From: Pedobacter cryoconitis | GTDB taxonomy: Bacteria > Bacteroidota > Bacteroidia > Sphingobacteriales > Sphingobacteriaceae | Direction: 5' to 3' | Length of the DNA stretch: 64,000 bases | Assembly (NCBI RefSeq): GCF_014200595.1 | Contig: NZ_JACHCG010000004.1 | Coordinates: 372,001 to 436,000 of the forward strand | In this document: positions 52,636 to 61,109 of the stretch, in pieces | Layout: each line of letters starts with the position of its first letter | Position numbering within the stretch: the stretch's first letter is position 1 | Notes under the pieces: model-generated | What the model saw: only the letters and a program-made list of their open reading frames with translations | The model's database searches: none | Told to the model about the DNA's origin: nothing | Translations under genes and position numbers: made by a program

Positions 52636-52810
52636 CTATGAAGCCAGGTTGTACTTGAAGTGGATTCATAGATAACCTGCTCAGGCCACTACCTGTCCCA
52701 CAAGTTATCCCTGAGGAAATGTCAAAATATGTTAAAGGTTCCTGAAGGTTATGGAAGCTCCTGCATAATTCAATATATTAGCGAGATTAATCTTGTATCA
52801 CCCGCTATTC

Positions 52811-55534
52811 ATGAACTACTTTAAAATATCATTTGCATTATTTATACTTTGCTTCACACTGGGATTCCAGGCATCAGCACAACAGGATACCGTTATGCTC
52901 AGCAATATTCTTAATAAATCAAAGATCATTGCAGAACAGCACCCTGTAGAAAAAGTCTATCTCCACTTTGATAAACCATACTACAGCGTTGCAGATACCA
53001 TGTTCTTCAAAGCCTATCTTACTTTTGAACAGAATATTCCTTCGCCATTGAGTAAAGTAGTTTATGTAGATGTGATCAACAGCCAGGATTCACTGGTCAA
53101 ATCACTCAAATTACCAGTCACCAACAGCGTAGCTTACGGAAGTCTGGAGCTTGACATGGTGAACTTTAAACAAGGCAATTATTATGTGAGAGCTTATACC
53201 GTCTGGATGTTCAACTCCAGTCCGGATTATTTCTTCACCAAGACTATTCCGATCGGAGAAGCCATAGACAAGAAATTGATTACCCATTTAACCTACAATA
53301 ACGTACAAACCGATAAAAGCCAGGTCATCAATGCGCAGATTCAGTTTAAGAATCTCGACAAGGCTATCCTTGCCAATAAACCAGTCAACTGGAGCGTCAT
53401 GTCAAATTATGAGGTGGTGAGTAAAGGCAGAGGAGTCACAGACCAGAACGGTATTTTAAAAATAAGTATTACTCCTAAAAAGAATGAATTCATCACTAAA
53501 GGCGATCTGACTACTGAGCTCAACATGGGCAACCAGGAAGTGCTGAACTCTTCTTTTGTACTTAAACCAAAAGCAACAAGTACAGATATCCAATTTTTCC
53601 CTGAAGGCGGGGAACTTGTGAAAGGTATCCCGACACAAATCGCTTTTAAAGCCATTAAACAAGACGGAATGGGGATAGAAGTCAAAGGAACTATTGCAGA
53701 CAGTGATGGGAACCAGATTACTGCTTTTAGTTCTGGCCACCTTGGAATGGGCGCTTTCTACCTGAATGCAGAAGGTGGTAAAACTTATAAAGCAACTGTT
53801 ACTTTCAGTGATGGCTCTAAGAAAGTGGTTGACCTGCCAAAACCAGTTGAATCCGGAATTTCGGTACAGGCAAATACTGCGAATCCTGATGTGATCAATT
53901 TCAAGATCGTAGCCAGCGATACCTACTTCCAGCAAAATCAAGGTAAAAGTGTTTATTTAATCGCACAAAATGCTGGTCAGGTATACTATGCAGCACAAAC
54001 CAAATTACAGACACAGGTTACCGCAGCAAAAATACCAACCGATAAATTTCCTTCGGGAATTGTTCAGCTTACACTTTTCTCTGCAACAGGAGAACCAATC
54101 AGTGAGCGTTTAGCTTTTGTACTGCATAAAAATGCAATGAACCTGACTTTAAAATCAGATCTTCCTGCTTATAAAGTCAGACAAAAAGTAAGAATGACTG
54201 TTTCTGCCAAAGATTCTACACAACGTTTAGTAGGGAATTTCTCACTCAGTGTAACCGATCAGCAGAAAGTTCCGGTAGATGAAACTACAGAAACTACGAT
54301 ATTAAGTTCCTTATTACTGACCTCAGATTTACAGGGCTTTGTAGAGCGCCCAAATTATTATTTCGTAAAAACTGATGAAAAGAAACGTGCAGAACTTGAT
54401 ATTCTAATGCTGACTCAGGGTTACCGCCGCTTCTCTTACAAAGAAATCATGGCAAACAGGTTCCCTGCAAACACTTATCTTCCTGAACAGGGAATGAGTA
54501 TCACGGGTATCCTGAGAGACAGAACTGGAATGCCGGTCAGAAAAGGAGCCTTACGTTTAACCAGTCCCGGGAGAACGCTTTCTTCAGAAACACTGACTAC
54601 AAACTCTGGTCTTTTCGCCTTCCCTAACCTGGTTTTCGAAGATGGCGCAGAATTACTGATTAATGCAAAATATAATGCAGCAGGAAGTAACATGATGATT
54701 GTCCTGGATAATCCGCCATCCCCGGAGGTGACCAGCAATCCTTATCCGGCTACTGAAGTTATCAATATTGACAGTACACTTTCAGCTTACCTTGATAACA
54801 GTAAAAAACAATACAGCAATCTGCGTACGCTTAAGGAAGTCAAAATTACCGGAGCAACAGTTAAAAAACCAAGTCATACAGATTATACTGCCTTAACAGG
54901 ATTAAGTTTGATGCCAGATCATATGATTGAGGGAGAAAGATTAAGTGGCTGTAATGACCTCTTAACGTGCCTTAAGTCTATGGCCATGGGACTTACCTTC
55001 GATACAGACAGATTTTTCATTACCCGTGATTATATGCAGGGTAATAAAAGCACACCAGTACAGGTATTCATTAATGGAAATGCAGTAGATGCGATCAACC
55101 TGGGCAGTGTTCAGCCAGCAGATGTAGAGTCTATAGAAATTTTCTTAAAAGATCAGCTTGGGCTTGTTTTCAAGAATTACAACTGTAATGGCGTATTGGT
55201 CGTAAACACAAAAAAGATTCCTAAGTCAAATATGAGCCTTGCCGACTTAAAGAAAATGATGCCACAAAGCAACATGCTTAAGTTTACCCCTAAAGGATAT
55301 ACGAAAGTGAGAGAGTTTTATGCCCCTAAATACCTGACGCAAACCAGCTCTTATACAGGAAACGATTTGAGGACCACTGTTTACTGGAACCCTAAAATCG
55401 TAACCAATGCTACTGGTGACACCGTACTTGAGTTTTATAACGCAGACGGTAAAGGAACCTACAGAGCAGTAATTGAGGGCGTAGATGCCAATGGTAATGT
55501 TGGTCGTTATGTATACCGGTATACCGTTAAATAG
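52811..55534 (+). CDS. Large exported protein with MG2-like repeats and TonB-plug-like domain
   Basis: About 907 residues from ATG 52811. A signal peptide (ISFALFILCFTLGFQASAQQ) is followed by a macroglobulin MG2-like part (VEKVYLHFDKPYYSVADTMF, GNYYVRAYTVWMFNSSPDYF), several Ig-like segments (IQFFPEGGELVKGIPTQIAF), and a carboxypeptidase-regulatory-like segment (MSITGILRDRTGMPVRKGAL). A TonB plug-like domain follows (VQVFINGNAVDAINLGSVQP, ADVESIEIFLK, NGVLVVNTKK) without a barrel, and a final YRAVIEGVDANGNVGRYVYR. The family is frequent in Bacteroidota and unstudied; it may interact with a surface receptor or polymer. The TTG at 52793 is an alternative start. Monocistronic. Confidence 0.8.
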   Translation: MNYFKISFALFILCFTLGFQASAQQDTVMLSNILNKSKIIAEQHPVEKVYLHFDKPYYSVADTMFFKAYLTFEQNIPSPLSKVVYVDVINSQDSLVKSLKLPVTNSVAYGSLELDMVNFKQGNYYVRAYTVWMFNSSPDYFFTKTIPIGEAIDKKLITHLTYNNVQTDKSQVINAQIQFKNLDKAILANKPVNWSVMSNYEVVSKGRGVTDQNGILKISITPKKNEFITKGDLTTELNMGNQEVLNSSFVLKPKATSTDIQFFPEGGELVKGIPTQIAFKAIKQDGMGIEVKGTIADSDGNQITAFSSGHLGMGAFYLNAEGGKTYKATVTFSDGSKKVVDLPKPVESGISVQANTANPDVINFKIVASDTYFQQNQGKSVYLIAQNAGQVYYAAQTKLQTQVTAAKIPTDKFPSGIVQLTLFSATGEPISERLAFVLHKNAMNLTLKSDLPAYKVRQKVRMTVSAKDSTQRLVGNFSLSVTDQQKVPVDETTETTILSSLLLTSDLQGFVERPNYYFVKTDEKKRAELDILMLTQGYRRFSYKEIMANRFPANTYLPEQGMSITGILRDRTGMPVRKGALRLTSPGRTLSSETLTTNSGLFAFPNLVFEDGAELLINAKYNAAGSNMMIVLDNPPSPEVTSNPYPATEVINIDSTLSAYLDNSKKQYSNLRTLKEVKITGATVKKPSHTDYTALTGLSLMPDHMIEGERLSGCNDLLTCLKSMAMGLTFDTDRFFITRDYMQGNKSTPVQVFINGNAVDAINLGSVQPADVESIEIFLKDQLGLVFKNYNCNGVLVVNTKKIPKSNMSLADLKKMMPQSNMLKFTPKGYTKVREFYAPKYLTQTSSYTGNDLRTTVYWNPKIVTNATGDTVLEFYNADGKGTYRAVIEGVDANGNVGRYVYRYTVK

Positions 55535-55561
55535 TATAAGTTAAATCAGCAGCTGGAATTT

Positions 55562-55990
55562 CTAGCTGTTGATATAACCTTCTAATTGGGAAATGGTCTG
55601 CTTTTGATCCTCAATGATGAATTTAACCACATCGCCAATCGAAACCATCCCAATAATCTGATGGTCAGCCAGAACTGGTAAGTGCCTGATGTGTTTATCC
55701 GTCATAATCTCCATACAACGATCCAGACTATCATCCGGGGCAACTGTAATCGGATTGCCGGTCATAACTTCGCTTAAAGGTGTATCTGCTGAAGTTTTTC
55801 CCTGAAGAACGATTTTCCTGGCGTAGTCCCGCTCAGTAAATATTCCTGATAACTGAGTGCCTTCCAGAATAAGCAGCGCGCTGATGTTTTTCTCCATCAT
55901 TACGCTCAGGGCATCCAGAACAGATGTTTCTGCCGTAACCGAAAAGATCTGTGCTGATTTAGTGCTGAGTAGTTGTTTTACGGTTTTCAT
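55562..55990 (-). CDS. Two-CBS-domain protein
   Basis: The 142-residue cytoplasmic protein has two CBS motifs: one in VTAETSVLDALSVMMEKNIS with GIFTERDYARKIVLQGK, and a second in VAPDDSLDRCMEIMTDKHIR with HLPVLADHQIIGMVSIGDVV. CBS pairs bind adenosyl nucleotides (AMP, ATP, SAM, NAD) and regulate partners; no enzyme domain is fused. Stand-alone CBS-pair proteins are common and mostly uncharacterised. It is convergent with the large surface-protein gene and follows the PspC gene by 68 bp on the same strand. A weak dyad overlaps its stop codon. Confidence 0.9.
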   Translation of the reverse strand: MKTVKQLLSTKSAQIFSVTAETSVLDALSVMMEKNISALLILEGTQLSGIFTERDYARKIVLQGKTSADTPLSEVMTGNPITVAPDDSLDRCMEIMTDKHIRHLPVLADHQIIGMVSIGDVVKFIIEDQKQTISQLEGYINS

Positions 55991-56057
55991 AAGATGTTAA
56001 GAGTTAGCTAATTAAATTTACTAAAAAATATTCAGAAGCTAACTCTTTATTATTGAC

Positions 56058-57647
56058 CTATTTTTTCTCCATCTGGCACTTCAATCCTTCCTCAGTCATC
56101 ACCCCTTCGTACCGGTCATCTACAAAATTTTCCTCGTCACAATCCCAAAGAGAATAGCCATTCAGATAGCGATCGAGGTTTTTATTGATGCGGAGTTTAG
56201 TACCTACCGGCAGTTTAATCAGTAATTCAACCCGCTGATCTCTCCAGTATTCCTTTTTTTGCAAATGTACTTCCGGACTAAATTTCAATAGGGAATCCTG
56301 CTGTGCAAAATCGTAACGGATATTCTTTGCATGACTTAAAGCCATAGCAAAATCTCTTCCCTGTGAACTGTAGCTTTGGATCAGTGTCGGTACATTCCCT
56401 TCACTTTTCTCTATTCTGATCGTTACATTTCTCGGTGCAGCAGAAGATCTTTCAGGATCTTTCTGAATAATCTTTCCGATAAAATCAGATGAATTTAAAC
56501 GGTATTGTAAACTATCTTCTTTGCTGAAAAACATCGTTTTATCAATTTCCAGCGTATAAACCGGGTAAGTCTTTAGCGGTAAAGTCTGTGTAAAGTTTGC
56601 TTCCTCTTTAAATTCAGTCCCGGTTTTTGCGATAAAGAAAATGCCAACTGAGAGTGCACATAACCAGATTAACAGCAACCCGTAAGCCAACATCTGATGG
56701 ATAGGACGGCTGTTAAATATAATTCGCACTGAAAGCAAAATCATGCCCAATAAAGGAATGGCTATCGCGAAGAAAGCTGCTACGGTAAAAATAGTCAGAT
56801 AAGATCCGTTGACAATGTTAAAAGGAAATACCTGCGCTGCTCCTGAATACCATACGCCAAGAATCGAAGCCAGTGCCACAAAATCACTCAGTAAAAATAT
56901 GGAACCAATAATTAGCAGGATAATGGCAATGAACTTAAAAATAATCTTTCCGGAGCCTTGTAAAAAAGTCCCTAAAACAGTGATGAACTCTGTGATAAAG
57001 TTACCGGAATGTTTCACGAAAGGGCGGAAGTGCTCATTCGCGCTTTTCAGGTTATCTTTTAAGCTGGACAACTCTTCTTCAAAACTTCTTTTAAATCCTT
57101 GCAGGTTTGCAGCCTCCCCTTTCATAGCCATACGTTCTGCCCGGGTAGAAGCTTTAGGGATCGCAACCCATAAAACAAGATAAGCAACCAAACCTGAGCC
57201 CCCTAACATTACCGATAAAGCAGCCACAATACGGATAATACTCACATCCATATTCAGATAATGGCTCAAACCAGAACATACTCCTGCAACCATTGCCTCT
57301 TCAGTATCTCTGTAAATTTTACGTTCAGCAAATGTGGAAGAATAGGCGTTATTGTACTCTGCTGCTGGCTCTTCATCAGACTGCTCTTCGAAATCTTTAA
57401 CAGATCCCATTAAACCAATCACTACCTGCACATCTTCCAGTTCAATGACTTGCTTCTGCTGCGTATGCAGAATCTCCGTAAACATTTCTGCAATGCGGTT
57501 CTCAATATCAGAAACGATTTCAAAGTCGTCTACACTTTTTCCGAAATGTTGTTTAACCTCAATCAGATAAGTGGTGAGCAGTTCGTAGGCATCTTCTTCG
57601 ATGTGAATGATAGAATTGCCAATATTTATGTTGAGTGTCTTCTTCAT
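56058..57647 (-). CDS. PspC-domain membrane protein
   Basis: The 529-residue protein has an N-terminal cytoplasmic helical part (about 1-105, IEEDAYELLTTYLIEVKQHF), then a PspC domain (IYRDTEEAMVAGVCSGLSHY, LNMDVSIIRIVAALSVMLGG). Four or more further membrane helices follow (IIFKFIAIILLIIGSIFLLS, IFTVAAFFAIAIPLLGMILL, MLAYGLLLIWLCALSVGIFF). The periplasmic C-terminal domain has YTLEIDKTMFFSKEDSLQYR, VTIRIEKSEG and VELLIKLPVGTKLRINKNLD, a DUF2807-like or toast-rack beta-type pattern. PspC proteins sense envelope stress. It lies 3 bp downstream of a PadR repressor gene, so the repressor probably controls its own operon. Confidence 0.88.
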   Translation of the reverse strand: MKKTLNINIGNSIIHIEEDAYELLTTYLIEVKQHFGKSVDDFEIVSDIENRIAEMFTEILHTQQKQVIELEDVQVVIGLMGSVKDFEEQSDEEPAAEYNNAYSSTFAERKIYRDTEEAMVAGVCSGLSHYLNMDVSIIRIVAALSVMLGGSGLVAYLVLWVAIPKASTRAERMAMKGEAANLQGFKRSFEEELSSLKDNLKSANEHFRPFVKHSGNFITEFITVLGTFLQGSGKIIFKFIAIILLIIGSIFLLSDFVALASILGVWYSGAAQVFPFNIVNGSYLTIFTVAAFFAIAIPLLGMILLSVRIIFNSRPIHQMLAYGLLLIWLCALSVGIFFIAKTGTEFKEEANFTQTLPLKTYPVYTLEIDKTMFFSKEDSLQYRLNSSDFIGKIIQKDPERSSAAPRNVTIRIEKSEGNVPTLIQSYSSQGRDFAMALSHAKNIRYDFAQQDSLLKFSPEVHLQKKEYWRDQRVELLIKLPVGTKLRINKNLDRYLNGYSLWDCDEENFVDDRYEGVMTEEGLKCQMEKK

Positions 57648-57650
57648 GGT

Positions 57651-57986
57651 TTAAGGGTTAGTTTGGTTCTTTGATTTTGCAATAGCGAATGATAACTCTT
57701 GCCAGGTTCCATCCAGTTGAGCCAGCATTGCAGTGCCCAAAGGGGTGAGTGTATAATATTTACGGGGAGGTCCTGAGGTCGATTCTACCCAGTTATAACT
57801 CAGTAGCCCGTTATTTTTCAACCTGGTCAATAACGGATAAAGCGTCCCCTCCACTACCAGTAGTTTAGCTGATTTTAGTTCAGAGATGATATCAGAGGCA
57901 TAAATTTCTCCTCTTGATATAATCAGGAGCACACAATATTCCAGTATGCCCTTCCGCATTTGCGTTTGTGTATTTTCTGCTATCAT
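57651..57986 (-). CDS. PadR-family transcriptional repressor
   Basis: The 111-residue protein has a winged helix-turn-helix: MRKGILEYCVLLIISRGEIY, ASDIISELKSAKLLVVEGTL, YPLLTRLKNNGLLSYNWVES and GPPRKYYTLTPLGTAMLAQL. PadR repressors bind a dyad in their own promoter and respond to small ligands or stress. The C-terminal dimerisation helix is short, as in the subfamily that is usually followed by membrane proteins such as PspC. Its stop lies 3 bp before the PspC start. A dyad at 58023-58038 and a TAACTTTG -7 on the minus strand (57991-57998) lie just upstream. Confidence 0.93.
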   Translation of the reverse strand: MIAENTQTQMRKGILEYCVLLIISRGEIYASDIISELKSAKLLVVEGTLYPLLTRLKNNGLLSYNWVESTSGPPRKYYTLTPLGTAMLAQLDGTWQELSFAIAKSKNQTNP

Positions 57987-57990
57987 AATT

Positions 57991-57998
57991 CAAAGTTA
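57991..57998 (-). promoter_or_regulatory. -7 element of the padR-pspC promoter
   Basis: The minus strand reads TAACTTTG, matching TAnnTTTG, only a few nt before the padR ATG. A TTG (minus) at 58020-58022 lies 21 nt upstream. Confidence 0.5.
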
Positions 57999-58022
57999 TG
58001 TGTTTTATATAGTAATATGCAA

Positions 58023-58038
58023 TACATAGTACTGTATA
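58023..58038. promoter_or_regulatory. Putative PadR operator dyad
   Basis: TACATAGTACTGTATA is a 16-bp imperfect dyad (six of eight positions paired) next to the predicted -33 of the padR promoter. Its size and A+T-rich form resemble known PadR boxes. Binding is inferred. Confidence 0.4.
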
Positions 58039-58119
58039 AAATACAAAAATGAGTATAACATCCTGATTTAAAGGTGAATAATTTTAATGTAAATAATTTT
58101 CAGGAATGGTTTTGGGAGA

Positions 58120-58455
58120 CTAAACGCGTCCGCCAGCCAGATTACTGATAAAAAACCACCAGGTAATGAGACCAGGGATCAGGCCAATTACACCGCCGGC
58201 TAACCAGATCCATCTTCGGGAAGCGATAGCAATCAACACGCAGGCAACGAAGTAAAGACCAGCTACAATAATTTCTGCACCTACACTATACCATAGGGTT
58301 GCAGCCGTACCTACAACGATAAGAATTGCGTTGAGCTTGAGTATATCAAAGGTTGACATAGCCGGCTGATCTGCTCCTTTAAACACATATGGATAGGCAA
58401 TGGCACAGCCAATTAAAAAGACAATAAGAAAAATAATAACCGGTAGCGAGATCAT
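58120..58455 (-). CDS. Small membrane protein, four predicted helices
   Basis: About 111 residues from the ATG at 58455. Four hydrophobic segments are visible: ISLPVIIFLIVFLIGCAIAY, DILKLNAILIVVGTAATLWY, EIIVAGLYFVACVLIAIASR and IWLAGGVIGLIPGLITWWFF. No motif identifies a family, and the function is unknown. A longer start at 58497 (MGFRRIFEIS) is possible. It has no close same-strand partner; the padR gene is 134 bp downstream. Confidence 0.65.
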   Translation of the reverse strand: MISLPVIIFLIVFLIGCAIAYPYVFKGADQPAMSTFDILKLNAILIVVGTAATLWYSVGAEIIVAGLYFVACVLIAIASRRWIWLAGGVIGLIPGLITWWFFISNLAGGRV

Positions 58456-58698
58456 AAAAGGGCAGATTGATATTTCAAATATACGGCGAAATCCCAACCA
58501 AAGATTTCAAGACAGAGAATGTTTGCTAATTAGTACAGAGACAAATGGTTGCATGAACAATACATTCACAAAAACAACCCCTGGCTATAAAATAAAAAAG
58601 CCTTGTCAACAGAAAGAAATAATTATCAACATTTTAACACAATTCTGTTTTTTGGCGCAGGGTTTGTTTTAGGTTAAGCAACATTAAATCTTCCAGTT

Positions 58699-58857
58699 AT
58701 GCTAATAAAATTGAATCTGATTACTCAAGTCTTTGCCAGGTCAGAGCGCGAGAAACAAGAAAAAGCGGTGACCCGGCAACAATGGATTACTCTGGATAGA
58801 ATAGTGATGTTAATTTTGTTTCTTGGCGTAATTGCCGGAGCAATTATATTCTCGTAA
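58699..58857 (+). CDS. 52-residue single-pass membrane peptide
   Basis: An open frame starts MLIKLNLITQVFARSEREKQ and continues with EKAVTRQQWITLDRIVML, then a hydrophobic C-terminal helix (LILFLGVIAGAIIFS). The basic, charged first part followed by a C-terminal helix suggests a tail-anchored peptide. A strong terminator follows 30 bp after the stop, supporting a real transcript. No homologue is recognised, and function is unknown. Confidence 0.6.
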   Translation: MLIKLNLITQVFARSEREKQEKAVTRQQWITLDRIVMLILFLGVIAGAIIFS

Positions 58858-58887
58858 ATAAGAATCTAAATAATATATTAATTTTTT

Positions 58888-58915
58888 AGCGTTCATTTAC
58901 ATGAACGCTTTTTTT
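58888..58915 (+). terminator. Terminator after the 52-residue peptide gene
   Basis: AGCGTTCAT and ATGAACGCT form a perfect 9-bp stem with a TTAC loop followed by seven T residues. It also lies just past the stop of the convergent diadenylate-cyclase-like gene, but has no T run on that strand. Confidence 0.85.
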
Positions 58916-58919
58916 ATGC

Positions 58920-60062
58920 CTACAACAGTAGCGTATCAATCCGGTGTGCCATCACTCTTTCCTGTATTGGTGACCAGGAATAAATGGTAAAATGTCCATC
59001 CTGTGAGGCTACCAGCGCTATTGCATCATTCTGATCCTGTATAAACTGTGCAGCAGAAAGGTGACGTGTCCCCCCTACCTTGGCCGGGTGCATCACCACC
59101 GCCCCACCACCAGCAATAGGTTCTATAAATGATAACTCTTCAATCAGCTCTTTACCTTTTGCACGGCCAATCTTTGCACCAAATGCCAAAAGTTCATAGT
59201 CAGCACTGATCACAGTTGCTCCATCTATAGCCGTTAAACCAGCCAGATGTTCTACTTCCCTCTTCAACACAGTTTGCCAAAAGATCTGGCTCGCTTGTTT
59301 CCGGTCCTGCTTCAGTAAATTAGATAATCCACAAAATGCAGGTTGTATCGCATACTGAATGGGTTTGATAATCGATTGCAGCCAGTTCTTAGTCCCATTA
59401 GGCACAACCAGCAAAGTTCCTCCACGCTGATGAGAGCGCATAGATACCGCCAGCTGAATCAGCACATTTACCGTATCATTCCAGTAAGAAGGGGCTGTAA
59501 GATCCAGCAGTGACAATAACATGGGCGGACAATCCGGATGCCTTGCACTGTTCACATCAACAATCTTAATCTGGTCGCCTTTGAGTACGGCTATATTGGT
59601 AAATTTTCCGAACCCATAAATCCTGCGGTGTTTAATCACCAGCAGTGCGGGTTCAGAGACATCTAATACGAAACAAAAATTAGGAATACTGGTCGTTGTC
59701 CCCCAGATATAAAGTTCTCCATCTTCCTGCCATACACCGATATGAATACCAGCGCGTTCCACACCGGGAGCAATCTTGGTTAAGATGGTCGGGTTAAGTG
59801 GCAAACGGTTTTTAAACAACAATGGGCTCCCTCCTTGTGCAGGTGGCAGAAAAGCCAGTGATATCTTTGGAGAATGACCTTCTTCCTTACGGATACTCGC
59901 CCAAAAGGTGGCATCAATAATCGCCTCAACAATCTCTGCCGAGGGCAAAGGAGCAAGATCTTCCTCTCCACTTTCCCTTGCCGCAGCCAGATGCTGCGCA
60001 AAGATGGCTTCAACTTTAGGAGCGATAATTTGAGCTGCCTGATAAGTGGGTTTATAGATCAT
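58920..60062 (-). CDS. Probable DisA-N/diadenylate-cyclase-like protein with DACNV-type N-terminal domain
   Basis: The 380-residue cytoplasmic protein has an N-terminal part (about 1-240) that fits the probable sensor domain named DACNV: EIVEAIIDATFWASIRKEEG, KISLAFLPP, RAGIHIGVWQEDGELYIWGT and LLVIKHRRIYGFGKF. The C-terminal part (about 255-365) resembles a diadenylate cyclase: a linker LKREVEHLAGLTAIDG, DGA at 280-282, GGTRHLSAAQF with GTRH at 331-334, and IALVASQDGHFTIYSW. Known cyclases use DGA and RHR to make cyclic di-AMP from two ATP. Here RHR reads RHL, so activity is likely but altered activity or another product is possible. It follows rlmF on the same strand with a 22-bp gap. Confidence 0.78.
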   Translation of the reverse strand: MIYKPTYQAAQIIAPKVEAIFAQHLAAARESGEEDLAPLPSAEIVEAIIDATFWASIRKEEGHSPKISLAFLPPAQGGSPLLFKNRLPLNPTILTKIAPGVERAGIHIGVWQEDGELYIWGTTTSIPNFCFVLDVSEPALLVIKHRRIYGFGKFTNIAVLKGDQIKIVDVNSARHPDCPPMLLSLLDLTAPSYWNDTVNVLIQLAVSMRSHQRGGTLLVVPNGTKNWLQSIIKPIQYAIQPAFCGLSNLLKQDRKQASQIFWQTVLKREVEHLAGLTAIDGATVISADYELLAFGAKIGRAKGKELIEELSFIEPIAGGGAVVMHPAKVGGTRHLSAAQFIQDQNDAIALVASQDGHFTIYSWSPIQERVMAHRIDTLLL

Positions 60063-60084
60063 GGCTTAAAGTTAAGATATTAAA

Positions 60085-61032
60085 TTATTTTTTCCATCGC
60101 TTTTTACTCCATTCCGACTGCTCGTCTGCTGTTAAAAAAGTCCAGGCTACAAAACGACTTTGTTTCTGTCCCTGAGCCATTTCTACAGTCCTTACGCCTT
60201 TAACGCCAACCTTATCCAGTGCATAATAAACAGTTGATAAATGTGCACTTTTTGACACTAAAGTAGTAAACCAGGCGCATTGTTTAGCGATTTGCGCGCT
60301 TTCTTCAATCATCCTTCGGATAAACTCTACTTCGCCGCCTTTGCACCACAATTCCGAACTCTGACCACCAAAATTAAGGACAACTTCTCTTCCTTTTTGT
60401 TTGCCCAGGTTACGCACTTTACGCTGACTGCCCAGCTGCGCTTCTTCTGCCGAAGCATGAAAAGGCGGGTTGCACAAAGTCAGGTCAAATAATTCTCCGG
60501 GTTTAACTACCCCTTTGAATATACTGGAAGCAGAGCTCTGCAATCTGAAAGTTAAATCCTTAGCCAGCGGCGGGTTAATTGCAGCAATATTCTCTGCCGA
60601 ACTGATTGCACGCTTGTCTACATCTGAACCAACAAATGACCAGCCGTATTCCTGATGTCCGATAATCGGATAAACACAGTTTGCACCGACACCGATATCC
60701 AGCACTTTCACTGAATTTCCTTTAGGGATCTCGTTCCCGTTAGCCAGCGCCAGTAAATCTGCCAGGTAATGGATATAATCTGCTCTGCCGGGAATTGGCG
60801 GACATAAATAGTTTTCAGGAATATCCCAATCTGATAATCCATAAAAATAGATCAATAAGGCTTTATTCAAAGTTTTTACCGCTTCAGGGTTTGAGAAATC
60901 AACAGATTGATCACCATAAGGGTTAATAAAGACAAATTGCTCCAGTTGCGGACAACTGTTAATTAATTGTGGAAAATCATACCTTGAACGGTGTAGATTT
61001 CGGGGATGCAGTACTAGTTTTTCAACGGACAT
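60085..61032 (-). CDS. rlmF: 23S rRNA (adenine(1618)-N(6))-methyltransferase RlmF
   Basis: RlmF methylates A1618 of 23S rRNA. The 315-residue protein starts with LHPRNLHRSRYDFPQLINSC, a family hallmark, and has the SAM-binding VKVLDIGVGANCVYPIIGHQ and WSFVGSDVDKRAISSAENIA. The catalytic NPPF motif is in LTLCNPPFHASAEEAQLGSQ. WCKGGEVEFIRRMIEESAQI and the final SRFVAWTFLT are also typical. It starts 4 nt after a perfect 13-bp dyad. The diadenylate-cyclase-like gene follows with a 22-bp gap. Confidence 0.95.
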   Translation of the reverse strand: MSVEKLVLHPRNLHRSRYDFPQLINSCPQLEQFVFINPYGDQSVDFSNPEAVKTLNKALLIYFYGLSDWDIPENYLCPPIPGRADYIHYLADLLALANGNEIPKGNSVKVLDIGVGANCVYPIIGHQEYGWSFVGSDVDKRAISSAENIAAINPPLAKDLTFRLQSSASSIFKGVVKPGELFDLTLCNPPFHASAEEAQLGSQRKVRNLGKQKGREVVLNFGGQSSELWCKGGEVEFIRRMIEESAQIAKQCAWFTTLVSKSAHLSTVYYALDKVGVKGVRTVEMAQGQKQSRFVAWTFLTADEQSEWSKKRWKK

Positions 61033-61035
61033 AAT

Positions 61036-61064
61036 TTAACGCTTACCTCAAAGGTAAGCGTTAA
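61036..61064. promoter_or_regulatory. Perfect 13-bp dyad just upstream of rlmF, enclosing a -7-like sequence
   Basis: The arms TTAACGCTTACCT (61036-61048) and AGGTAAGCGTTAA (61052-61064) are exact inverted copies around CAA. On the minus strand the loop region reads TACCTTTG (61049-61056), matching TAnnTTTG. No T run follows on the minus strand, so an operator or a 5' hairpin is as likely as an alkaline phosphatase terminator. Confidence 0.65.
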
Positions 61065-61109
61065 TTGATACATATAGGGGATTTTACTCCGGAAAAGCTG
61101 AAATAACTG

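Noticed and set aside
55545..55573. Terminator between the surface-protein gene and the CBS gene
   Set aside because: A weak 10-bp dyad with one mismatch lies over the CBS stop but has no T run on either strand.
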